Assembly (NCBI GenBank): GCA_013146195.2
Contig: CM028381.1
Location: forward strand, 60,518,744-60,582,743
Length of the DNA: 64,000 nt
DNA from: Codonopsis lanceolata
Taxonomy: Eukaryota; Streptophyta; Magnoliopsida; Asterales; Campanulaceae
Direction: 5' to 3'
Position numbers and translations under genes: made by a program. Under the pieces are notes generated by a model. The model saw only the letters and a list, made by a program, of their open reading frames with translations. It was not told the origin of the DNA and did no database searches. Each line of letters begins with the position of its first letter. The first letter of the stretch is position 1. Shown one piece after another: positions 43,304-53,366 of this stretch.

Positions 43304-45918
43304 ATGGCTTCCTCTTTAAGATCTCGGAAGGGAAAGACATCAATGCACCCGGAATCGGGCAAAGAATGCAGGGAGCTTCCTCCTTTAAGCCGAAATGTCA
43401 TCCGATATTGGCATTCAAGGGATGATTGGAGTAATATACTCTGAGATCGGCACACCCACATCTCAAATCTTTAAAATCCGATCGTAAGTCTTTTTTTTTC
43501 CTTCAACCCATTTGGTTGAATTTCTCAAATTTTTTGGATTTTTTGCTATTTTGGCACCTTTGGAGTATACCTGTTTTTGATTTTGATGCTTATGCATGCA
43601 TGATTTATGCTAGAATGATGCAATTTGGCAATTATAACATAGCAAAAATATGAAATTCATGCTATTTAATTTTGTGATGCATACTTATACAATTGACACT
43701 ATTTGATTCTGCGATGTATATTTCATGTAACTGATATATTTTGGCTCTGCGATGCATACTCATGCCATGGATATTTTTAGATGATGCATGCTCATGCGAT
43801 ATATAATCCGAACACATGCTGCATTTTTTCCAGATATATATATTTTTCGGATATATGCACATGTTGCAAGTATATTTTCTATATGCAAAATGCAACGAAA
43901 TTTTTTTCTCTTCGTGCAAAATGCAACATATATTTATTATTCTTTTAAAATGCATGCAAATGCAACATTTATTTATTTTTCTTTTAAATGCATGTAAAAA
44001 TGCGACATAAATATTTTTCTTTAAATGCATGCAAAAATGCGACATATATAAATGAGCTAAGAGTTTTACCTCCCTTTTTTTTCTTTCTTCTGAGATGATG
44101 CTAATTTTCCTTTCCTTTTCTCTTTATCAGGCACGTAAAACTCTTTCCAGAATTTGGGCCAGCTGCGATAAAGTAGCTTCCATTTATAACTCATTGCCCT
44201 CGCAGGCAACGCTTCTGGTGGAGCAGACTGGATTAGGCATATTTTTGCGGGCTTTTCGTCCTTTCTGCAGCTATTTGCCAATATTTGAGGTTCTGAGAGA
44301 TTACTGGTGGGACACCACCCACACCTTTCACTTCAGCTGGGGCGAAGCCACCCTGACCCTCTGTAATTTTGGTACGATCACAAGCATTCCCACTGGCACT
44401 AGTAGGCATCTAGAGCCAGACTATACTCTAAGACATCAGCATGAAGTGGTTGAAGAACTTTTGGGCTTCGAGCCAACTTACAAGAGTGCTGACGAGATCC
44501 GTATCGTAGCACGGAAGAGTTGGCTGGAGCAGCATGCTAGGCAGGTTGATGACGATGACTACGAGGCTGTCACTTGTGTCGCCAGGGCATTTCTGTTCTT
44601 TTTTCTGGGGATGTCTTTATTTGCCAATTCATCCACCACCTTGTGGGTTTCTGTCCTGGGATGCCCTCGGGACTTATTCCAGGTTTCTGATTATGATTGG
44701 GGGCAGGCAGGCCTGGCTGAGCTTTATGCTTCTATGGATCGTGCCAGCCACAACGACTCTCCAGTCCTTAATGGCTTTGCTCCGGCTTGGGAGGTATTCT
44801 CTTTTTCCTGCTTTTGATACTTGCCAACATTTATTGATTTTTTCTTTTTTTATTCACTGGCTGATTTTTTGCTGTAATTTTTCTTTTTGCAGGTCTGGGC
44901 CTTCTTAGTTTTTAATTTTTCCCTGGCCCATTGAAGAGACGTATTCACGAGCCACCTTTCTTGATTGAATTCGTGAATGCTAACCGGGAGGAAGAGAACC
45001 GGGATGGCAATAGTTTGAGTAAGGCAATGGTGCAGGATAGGATTGCGAGCTCGAGCTCGGGGCACGGTGCATCTATTTCCTTGGAGAGGCTTGGCTGGAT
45101 CGTATCTGGTTTCTTTAGAGATGAGCCGCTACCGGATTTTGATGGTGTCCATTATGGTTGATTCTTTATGTATGGGCGAACGGGTCAACCGTCAGCACTT
45201 TTTCTATCCTGTGGGCCCAGTAACACCACCTGCACCACCAGCCTGGGTGATCGTCCTAGATTTTCTACCGAACTGGTATCAGTTCCTGTCGAGATATATT
45301 GTTCCTCGTGATGATTATCCTACCATGGCTTACGAGGAATTTCTGAAGACAGTGCTCCATCCTGCTCCCGCAGTAACGAGGCGTGCATCAGATGTTTCCA
45401 ATAGACCGAGGCCTTCTCGTCTGGTTCCTGATGCTCAGTTGGATTATTTCATCCCCGTTGAAGATTTCTCCACCTTCTAGTATCATCGTGAAAGAAGACT
45501 TGTAGAGGAGGCTTTGCCTGATGCCGAGGTTCCGAAGCGGTTTCAGATTCCTAAACGGACCCGTGCGGTATACTTTTATGCTTTTCTTTCATACTTGCTG
45601 TGTAATAGATTTTCTTCTGGACTGATATTCCCTCCCTTTTTCTTTGATATCTTTTTTTTTCAGGTTGATGTTTCATCCTACCGGAAGGTGGTGAAGGGCT
45701 TCTTTGGCCTCGCTAAACTATACCAGAGGATGTTGGATGAATTCACTTGCCGGGGGAACAATGTCGTGAGTCGGGCCAGGCGCCGAGATGATGATGATGA
45801 TGAGGCCGCCGGATCGAGTCGTGCTCGGGCGAGAGGTCGGGAATATAGAGTTGGCGGGACCAGCCCTCGGGTTATGGACGGAGGCTTGAATAGGAGCAGA
45901 TCTTCACAGGCCCATTAG
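43304..45918 (+). pseudogene. plant mobile domain (PMD) gene, antisense to its Tat element
   Basis: A four-exon model. Exon 1 43304-43483 reads MASSLRSRKGKTSMHPESGK. Exon 2 44131-44793 gives IYNSLPSQATLLVEQTGLGI, RDYWWDTTHTFHFSWGEATL, CNFGTITSIP and FLFFFLGMSLFANSS, the conserved plant mobile domain of MAIN/MAIL proteins and of several transposons. Exon 3 is 44893-45567 (LDFLPNWYQFLSRYIVPRDD). Exon 4 45664-45918 gives YRKVVKGFFGLAKLYQRMLD then an acidic DDDDDE and Arg-rich tail. Introns have GT...AG borders (43484-44130, 44794-44892, 45568-45663). Stops at about 43451, 44930 and 45478 and a frameshift in exon 3 mark decay. Transcription is opposite to the 3' LTR at 38464-41993, as expected for the antisense ORF of Tat elements. 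The protein's role in the element is unknown. Confidence 0.72.
43900..44050. repeat. ATGCAT-rich tandem repeats in PMD intron 1
   Basis: Three to four diverged units of about 45 bp share TTTTAAATGCATGCAAAAAT and GCGACAT. They explain the length of this intron (about 650 bp). Confidence 0.65.
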
Positions 45919-46470
45919 CTTCTTTTACCTATACATATTATGGATTTTTTTTCTTGTTGTACCAGACTCTGTATATATCTAAATACAATGCAGTTTATTT
46001 TTATTCTACGATGCATGATAAAGACTCAATTATTCTAGAGATGCTCAAAATAAAAGAAACTAAACCAAAAACCTAATAGCAAAGGCACACTGTACTTCAA
46101 TAGTGGAGGCTTTGAGGGATACACCTTTGGGTTTCATCGAGGTTACCGGTGCTCTGCGGGGAAGGAGAGGCAGCCGCCTCTTCCTATGCTTGATTGATTT
46201 CTCAATAGGTGAGGGCTAGTGCATAGCCTCACTCTTTTTCTTTCCTTTCCGTGAGCGAACAGAGGTGAATAGCGAAGAAACCGGAGTCGAAACTAGGATA
46301 CCAGGCAGTTTGGGGATGACAGCAGGAGTCATGTGGGCACTGCCCATGGAGGGCCTGGGCGCGGTGCCTAGAAGGGCTTGGGGTAGCGCCTAGGCTTCTT
46401 CTGTGCAATTCCTGTTTTAGCTACTATTCATGCACTATTTTGATATTTCGACCGTTTCTCTGATTTTTGG

Positions 46471-46478
46471 TATAAAAA
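46471..46478 (+). promoter_or_regulatory. TATA box of the antisense DUF7745-like gene (left copy)
   Basis: GGTATAAAAAGAGA lies 140 bp before the ATG at 46618. A GGGCGCGGTGCC...GTAGCGCC motif lies 80-130 bp upstream. The right copy keeps both. Confidence 0.6.
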
Positions 46479-46617
46479 GAGAGGTCGGGGTAGCGTTCAT
46501 TCTTCACACCGCTCTTCTCTTCTTATCTCCTCTTTTCAGATAGCAGACAGATCTAAGCTTTCATTTTGTTTTGTTTTTCTTCTATTAGATCAGATATAGA
46601 TCTTGCCCTTTTAAGAA

Positions 46618-47590
46618 ATGGTCGAGCGCAGTCATACAGCCCTGGATATTGAAATATATGAGACTTCCCTGGATTACTGGATCCTTTCGTTACGGGAGGA
46701 CGAAAGGGAATGGTTCGATCATGTTTATGGCTTCCGCTGCCTCCTTTCATGGCGGGGATGGCATATAAATTGGTAGATGCTGAGGGCAACATCTAGATTT
46801 TGGTCGACTCAAAGTCATCTCTTTAATTTTTCTTTGAATGAGATGTGTCCCACCTTCAAGGAATTCTGCGTTATAGTGGTAATGCCGACTGTCGGACCCA
46901 TTGTCATGCCATCTGTACGGAGACGTCTTTTTATGGACATAAGGGAACTATTTGGCTCGACCCGTGCTGGAACTCCATAATTTTATAATGGAGTTAATTT
47001 TGATCTGACTATTCTCCCCTACCTATTTTGATTATAGTGAGGAGCTAGTATATTCACGGCGCCGGCTGGCTGCCCTCTTTCTGTGTGTGATGGGGAGATA
47101 CCTCCTGGTGGGCCAACCTGGATTTATTGATGTGCAGGTTGTTGATTTGGTATTACAAGTTCGGGAGCGCCGGGTGAATATTGTCCCGATCATCTTGGCT
47201 GAGACTCTGCTTGGCCTATATGCCTTTTCGACCGGCGACGAGGTCTTTCCTTCTGGTAGCCCCATTTTAATTCATATGTGGCTGGAGGAGCATTTCAAAT
47301 GGGTGATGACCCCTGAGCTTATAGGAGGGATATACATGCCCGCGCGCTATGGCTCCCGTGGCCATTATCGCAATGATCTGACTACTGAGCGCGATTGGAT
47401 AGAATATTTTCTACGTATTGGCTCCATGGAGATAGTCTGGGTTATAAGCCACTGGTGGATCCGCCACTTGTTTCTGTTCACTGGGGATTATGCTCAGGTT
47501 ATCTTGCCTGGTATCCAACAGACCTCTTTCTATTTATCGTATCGAGTCCTCCGTCAATTCGGTAGAGAGAACATATCCTTCCGGATGTGA
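46618..47590 (+). pseudogene. DUF7745-like gene, antisense to its Tat element
   Basis: It starts MVERSHTALDIEIYETSLDY at 46618 and is interrupted by a stop at about 46774. It continues with HLFNFSLNEMCPTFKEFCVI, RRRLFMDIRELF, a probable small intron (about 46985-47037), LVGQPGFIDVQVVD, VNIVPIILAETLLGLYAFST and ILIHMWLEEHFKWV. It ends near IQQTSFYLSYRVLRQFG. The block (M-C-P-T-F-E-E-F..., I-L-A-E-T-L...W-L...H-F) resembles the DUF7745 family of plant transposon proteins; this name is from memory of the family pattern and is uncertain. A homologue sits inverted at 49251-50580. Function is unknown. Confidence 0.6.
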
Positions 47591-48488
47591 ACCGTCCTCT
47601 GATAGATGTTATGTGAATGGAGAGAGATGTGGGCGGTCTCATCCGGGACATGTGGGAGATTGATTATCCCCTGGGGGCCTCATCTAACATTTTTTTTCTG
47701 AGAATATGCTATTGTTGTTTCTCATTGTATCTTGATTTGCATTTGTTCATTCATTACATTAGGTTATATGCTTAGTGGCTAATTGGGCTGCGTACCAGTT
47801 AGCGTGGCAACTATGTATAGAACTTTGCCTTTTAATAGTTTTCTAGACTTCATAGGTTCAGCAGAAGACTTTGGGCGAAGCTTCACGAGAAAGACTTCTA
47901 GCGGCCTCCGGCCAGCCGGGGGCATGCACTTTCTGGCTCGCGGCATGGCGTGTTCGAAGACTTCCAGGACTTCAAACCTCAGAGTGGATTATTTAATTCA
48001 AGCCTAAATCGGTTTGAATTTGAATTAAATCATCTCGGATCAACAGCCCGACTTCTTAGACCGTCCCACGGCTTTTCCAAAAAGCATGAAGACTTTCGCC
48101 TCTGAAAAGTGAGCAGGAAGCGGTGAGCAGTGTGACACCTACAGCCCCAGCCCAACTATTGCAGTGCACCATCTCGATTGCTCACACGCCCGTTCTTTGC
48201 AAAACAACTCTTTGCCATTCCACTCGGCATCGGTTGAAGAGCGAAATCATCAAAACGACTCCAGACATTTAATGCATTCAACCTAATAAAGTTTATTTAC
48301 ATGCCGCCTCTCAACGATCTCAAGAATGCCCAAGCTATAAATACTGCCATTAAAGACTGAAGAAAACAAGGCTCTGAATCTTCACAACAACATCAATCTT
48401 TATATACTCAGTGCATTCAAGAGATCATGAACTGATCAATGAAGTCCTCAACAAGAAGAAGAAGATCTGCATTAACCATTAATCTTTG
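47591..48488. other. unassigned region with a promoter-like segment
   Basis: No protein recognised. At 48336-48343 TATAAATA is followed by GACTGAAGAAAACAAGGC and AAGAAGAAGAAGATCTGC leader-like sequence. The region has a different base composition from its neighbours and runs into the assembly gap, so it may be the edge of another element whose body is missing. Confidence 0.4.
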
Positions 48489-48588
48489 NNNNNNNNNNNN
48501 NNNNNNNNNNNNNNNNNNNNNNNNNNNNNNNNNNNNNNNNNNNNNNNNNNNNNNNNNNNNNNNNNNNNNNNNNNNNNNNNNNNNNNNN
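48489..48588. other. assembly gap (100 N)
   Basis: Exactly 100 N, the conventional size for a gap of unknown length. It lies between the two inverted Tat 3' halves. Confidence 1.
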
Positions 48589-49250
48589 CCAAAAGTTAGA
48601 GCGAAAAAAAAACAATAAAAAGGAGAATAAGGGCTGCTAGGCCGAAACCCGAAAAGGGCGGCCTAGGCAAAAAATTAGAGCATAAAAAATGAGAAAAGGA
48701 GAGGGAAGACACTCTTTGAATCTCTCTCGTGATTCTATCTCATGTCTTCGTATACAACAAAGCTCAATCGACAAAGGAAAGAGAAAAACCACAAATGTGA
48801 GCTCACATTAAAATACTTAAAATATATTACAAGGTCCTAAGGTGCAACTTAGAATATTTATTTAAGACATTTATATTTTTTACATTAACTCGCATCGCAT
48901 ATATATATACATATTCCTCGCCTTACACCCCACTTGGTTGCCCCTCGATATTTCCTTCCTTTGCAGCTCTAGCGGGTCTATCCATGCCTGGCTCCGCCAA
49001 GTCGGGCCCATATCCTCTTCGCGAGGCAATGTAAGAGCTCCTTGTTCTCGTAACCACCGTGTTGTCTCCTTCATCATCACCGTGATCTCCATCTCGTGGA
49101 TCAAGTGTCGCTAGGTCCAGCCCGTTTATCTCTCGACACCAAGCATTCTTCATCTCAAGCCGAGTCTGTGGGGAGGAACAACTTCTTCCTGTTCCAAGGA
49201 TTTTGCCGCTCGTCAGATCATCATGTCGAGGAATCTCGAATCAAGATATC
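48589..49250. other. unassigned region right of the gap
   Basis: No clear protein. The stretch includes GCTGCTAGGCCGAAACCC and AAAAGGGCGGCCTAGGCA, a short inverted pair at 48632-48671. 48940-49250 may be a decayed continuation of the DUF7745-like gene on the minus strand (MKNAWCREINGLDLATLDPR near 49153). Confidence 0.4.
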
Positions 49251-50580
49251 TCAAGCCGTTGCCCCATTCAATCTCAATGGGAGCAGCCCGCCGCTTCCCC
49301 AATTACTGACCTCGCCATCCGGTCCAGAGCCACCGAACACCAAGGTTATGGACTCGCTCGAAATCCTCCTCGCAACCTCGAGGAATGACCAAGCCTCGAA
49401 CTCGATCTCTTCGCCTATCTCCATAAGGCGAAGGCCAATGCCCGTAGCTACATGGCGGCCAAACAAATTTCTAAGCCTCCGCCGGATCTCGCGAGAAGAG
49501 CCCTCAAGAATCACCATTATCCATGCCAAATATTCAAGGGACAAGAATATGTAATCGGAGAACGATAGGCCACCGAAGCCTATCAAAGTCCAGACGCCAC
49601 ATCCTCCGAAGTCAAAATCCGTAGTCCCGCTATTTGTCATCTCCAAAAATACCGGGCGAGTTGTGTCTGGAATGACCTGTTCCAGCCCAAACTGACGCAG
49701 TATCCTGTCAGCACTATAAAAAGAGGTTTTCTTATGACCAACATGACGACTTGAGCATAGCCAGAGTGCAAAATGAAGTGCCTGATCTCCCAATGGTTAA
49801 TCACCCAAGATATGTCCATGGAACCCCTTCCGAAAAAAGTCCCTGACTACCATAATCGAAAAGTTAACTTGGGGAAAGCGGCCTCGAAACCATAAAGCCC
49901 CGGATCATATCTCCGAAAGGTGCAGGAGCCATCACGCACTGAAAATGCTCCTCCAGCCACATATGTATCAGAATGGGACTGCAAGGGAAAAGTTCGTCGC
50001 CCCTGGAAAAGGCATCCAAACCAGCCAGAAGTTTCGCTGTAATTACCGGACAATGTTAGCCCTGGCGATCACGCCCGCAATGCGATCCACACGCACATCA
50101 ATGAATCCCTCGGGGCTCACCAGCGATATCTCCCCACCAAGCATAAGAAAAGAGCCGCCACCGGCGCTCAAATAGTCCACGCCATCCTCTATGAACTCAA
50201 AATGATCGTGGAAGAACGGCCAAGTCAAAAGTTCTCCCGTTATAGAAACCCTGGTGGCTAGGCGAGCAGTGCGGAATAACTCCCTAATTGCCATATAAGG
50301 GCGCCTCCGGGGCGAAGGCACGGCAATATGACGAGTGGCAGCAACTCCCAGCATGGCACAAAATTCTTCAAAGGTCGGGCACATTTCATTCATCCCAAAG
50401 TTAAAGAGATGATCTTGACGAGACCGTAACCCGGACGCCCTCAAGATGTCCCGCTTGATCACGATATTCCTCCAGAAAGAAGGCACCTAAAGCCAAAAAG
50501 ATGATCGAACCACCACGCCATCGGCTCTGAGGGCAAGAACCGTCGAGGGCATTTTCATAAATTTCTAATTCTAAAGGGGT
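49251..50580 (-). pseudogene. DUF7745-like gene, right copy
   Basis: Minus-strand homologue of 46618-47590. EIYENALD near 50555, HLFNFGMNEMCPTFEEFCAM, RRRPYMAIRELFRTARLATR, SPEGFIDVRVDRIAGVIARA and, after a frameshift near 50045, ILIHMWLEEHF-like and YSADRILRQFGLEQVIPDTT all align in order. The two copies are clearly homologous but substantially diverged and carry different lesions, so they are old, independent copies of one element type, not a recent duplication. The frame 49251-49793 adds GVWTLIGFGGLSFSDYIF, absent from the left copy's end. Confidence 0.6.
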
Positions 50581-50713
50581 ATGATATGGGCGCCATTAGA
50601 GCGTAAATATGAAATCTTTGACAAGAAACGAAGCAAGTAAGAAAGGGAGCCGAGAAGAATTAAAACATGCCGAGAAAAGATGAAGCAGGTGTGAAGAATA
50701 CGCTCGCCGAATT

Positions 50714-50725
50714 CCCTTTTATAGC
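50714..50725 (-). promoter_or_regulatory. TATA box of the antisense DUF7745-like gene (right copy)
   Basis: GCTATAAAAGGG on the minus strand lies about 130 bp before the start of the coding match. A TTTGGGCATGGCGCCCAAAC motif sits 100-130 bp further upstream (50819-50840). Confidence 0.6.
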
Positions 50726-51261
50726 AGAAAATCAGGAAATGGACAAACTGAACAAACAATGGTGAACAGTGGCCAAGAAAAGCTCCCAGGAAACCAAGTT
50801 TGGGCGCCACCTTCATGGAGTTTGGGCATGGCGCCCAAACCTCTAGTAAGCCATGCCCAAACTTGCTCTTTTATTGTCCTGCTGTGCTGGTTTCTGTCCA
50901 AATCACCCATTAATCCTTCGTCTGATCACGAGAAAGCCTATCAGATATTAAAGAGAGGCTATATGGCTCCAATTATGCTTCTTCAAGCACAGAAGAGGCG
51001 GCCGCTCTTCCTCTACCCGCAGACGCCGTAAAAGCCCCTCGAAGCTAAAGGTGTATTCTTTCTAAATTTTTTCTAAAATACGGCGTGCCACTACCCTTAG
51101 AGTCGGTATAGCTTTATTTTCGCATGTATTTTGAATATGCATGTTATTTTATCATATCATTTAAAATATATATTGCATTTCATAATTCATATTTGTACGT
51201 ATATTACTTACAAATGAAAAGAAAAAAAAAAGGAGAAAAGTTGACATGTGCAGAAAAGAAG

Positions 51262-51528
51262 CTAATAGTCAAATGATACTCGCCTCGCCAAGCCACCTCC
51301 CCGACTCGGGGCCCACCATGCCATCAGACTACGATCCGCCCCTCGCCTGGCGCGACTCGATCCTACGTCCGCATCGTCATCATCATCATCACTGCGACGT
51401 CTGGTCTGCCGCATAGCATCATTGCTCCGACAAGAAAAGTCATCCATCAGACGCTGGTAGAGCTTGTTAATACTAACAAAGCCCCGCAGCAGTCTCTTGT
51501 ATGTGGACACTTTGACCTGACAAGGCAA
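51262..51528 (-). pseudogene. PMD gene, last exon only (right copy)
   Basis: The minus strand reads VKVSTYKRLLRGFVSINKLY then QRLMDDFSCRSND and an acidic DDDDDD plus Arg-rich tail. It matches exon 4 of the left copy (VDVSSYRKVVKGFFGLAKLY) residue by residue at many positions. An acceptor TTTGCCTTGTCAG precedes it at about 51519-51531, so the splice site is conserved. Exons 1-3 are gone: the next sequence is a purine-rich tract and then the minisatellite. It comes before the DUF7745-like gene on the same strand, the same order as in the left copy. Confidence 0.75.
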
Positions 51529-51529
51529 A

Positions 51530-51700
51530 CAAAAAAAAAGAAAAAAAAAAAAGCATCAGTCAAATATAAAAAAAAAAGAGAAGAGAGAACATCAAAAAAA
51601 AAAAAGAGAAAAAAAAGAAATCAAAAGAAAAAAAAAACAACAACAACAACAAAAACAAAAGCAAAAGAAAGAAAGAAAAAAAGAAATCCCCAGCATGGAA
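51530..51700. repeat. purine-rich tract (right copy)
   Basis: AAAGAAAAAAAAAAAAGC, GAAGAGAGAAC and (AAC)n-type runs. The counterpart of 42765-42940. Confidence 0.85.
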
Positions 51701-51859
51701 AAGTCAGAACAGCAGACCTAGCCAAATCAGCTGAGCCAATAGCAAAGAAAAAAGCCGTAATGTAAGAAAGGTAAGAAAGATAAGATTTCTTATTTTGCTT
51801 TCAGAAATAAAAGAAAAATCTTTTTCAAAAGGTTTTGTTTCATTATCGCTTCCTAAAAG

Positions 51860-52975
51860 AGAGCTTTCCTATTTAAATAGCTTTTATGGGGAAAGTCAAG
51901 AGCTTTCCTATATTTTAAAGTTTCAAAGCTTTCCTATGGGAAAGAGATATTTATAGAAAGCCCATTTTCAAAATCAAGAGCTTTCCTATGGGGAAAGCAG
52001 ATTCAAAGTTTCAAAGCTTTCCTATGGGAAAGCCCATTTTCAAAAAATTCAAGAGCTTTCCTAAAAGCCAAAGTTTCAAAGCTTTCCTAAAAGCCCATTT
52101 TCAAAAAATTCAAGAGCTTTCCCTTGGGGAAAGCCAAAAGTTTCAAAGCTTTCCTATCGGGAAAGCCCATTTTCAAAATTCAAGAGCTTTCCTATGGGGA
52201 AAGCAGTTTTCAAAAGTTTCAAAGCTTTCCTATCTTTGGGGAAAGCCCATTTTCAAAAATTCAAGAGCTTTCCTATTGGGGAAAGCAGATTTTCAAAGTT
52301 TCAAAGCTTTCCTATCTTTGGGAAAGCCCATTTTCAAAATTCAAGAGCTTTCCTATGGGGAAAGCAGATTTTCAAAAGTTTCAAAGCTTTCCCTATGTTG
52401 GGGAAAGCCCATTTTCAAAAATTCAAGAGCTTTCCCTATGCTGGGGAAAGCAGATTTTCAAAAGTTTCAAAGCTTTCCCTATGCTGGGGAAAGCCCATTT
52501 TCAAAAGTTCAAGAGCTTTCCCTATGCTGGGGAAAGCAGATTTTCAAAAGTTTCAAAGCTTTCCTAAAAGCCCATTTTCAAAAATTCAAGAGCTTTCCCT
52601 ATGGGGAAAGCGATTTTCAAAAGTTTCAAAGCTTTCCCTATGCTGGGGAAAGCCCATTTTCAAAAATTCAAGAGCTTTCCCTATGCTGGGGAAAGCAGAT
52701 TTTCAAAAGTTTCAAAGCTTTCCCTATGCTGGGGAAAGCCCATTTTCAAAAAGTTCAAGAGCTTTCCCTATGCTGGGGAAAGCAGATCAAAGTTTCAAAG
52801 CTTTCCCGGGAAAGCCCATTTTCAAAAATTCAAGAGCTTTCCTATGGGGGAAAGCAGATTTTCAAAGTTTCAAAGCTTTCCCTATGGGGAAAGCCCATTT
52901 TCAAAAATTCAAGAGCTTTCCCTATGGGGAAAGCATTTTCAAAAGTTCAAAAGCTTTTGGGGAAAGTTTTCAAAG
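51860..52975. repeat. hairpin-forming minisatellite in the Tat 3' region (right copy)
   Basis: Two alternating half-units of about 42 bp, TCAAGAGCTTTCC...GGAAAGCAGATTTTC and TTTCAAAGCTTTCC...GGAAAGCCCATTTTC, make a composite of about 84 bp. There are about a dozen copies. Each half-unit holds the inverted pair GCTTTCCC / GGGAAAGC around a 2-8 base loop such as TATGCTG. The array is open in several frames, but only because of its repeat structure. Confidence 0.95.
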
Positions 52976-52999
52976 AGTCCCATTGTTTTCCTGGGGAAA

Positions 53000-53366
53000 A
53001 TGCATCCGAGGTCCTACCGTTTGCCTATGCGCATCATCCATCCCACCTGGTTGTTGTTTGTTTGCTTGAGGCCGAACTACGTTTGGTCTGATTCCTTTTA
53101 TTAAGGGATACGTAGGCAGCCTACATTAGTAGGTCCGACCATCAGAGCATTTAATTTGCAGATTTGCTTAAAAACTACGATAACCTGCTATAACTGACTA
53201 AAAATGTCTAGGATATGGAGGTTTGATAAATTGTTGCATTATAACTGCTACCAGCTGCATATTTCTCCCTCGTTTTGAAATGAAACGAAATTGGAGAGTC
53301 TATTCTAATCAACGATGTTCGTCTACTCGAAGTGCGGGTTACCCGTAGACTCCATCGTTGAGGGGC
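53000..53366 (+). other. Tat 3' untranslated region, right copy
   Basis: Matches the reverse complement of 42000-42336 (see there) and ends in the purine stretch GTTGAGGGGCTC before the LTR. Confidence 0.75.

Noticed and set aside
48000..48488. Endogenous pararetrovirus promoter
   Set aside because: Only a TATA box and composition suggest it; no movement, coat or RT frame is present on either side, so it is kept as an unassigned region.
51988..53091. A 367-residue open frame on the plus strand with K-A-F-P...F-K repeats, and overlapping long frames in the other phases
   Set aside because: It is the translation of the minisatellite. Several frames are open at once and no start context or unique domain exists, so it is not a gene.
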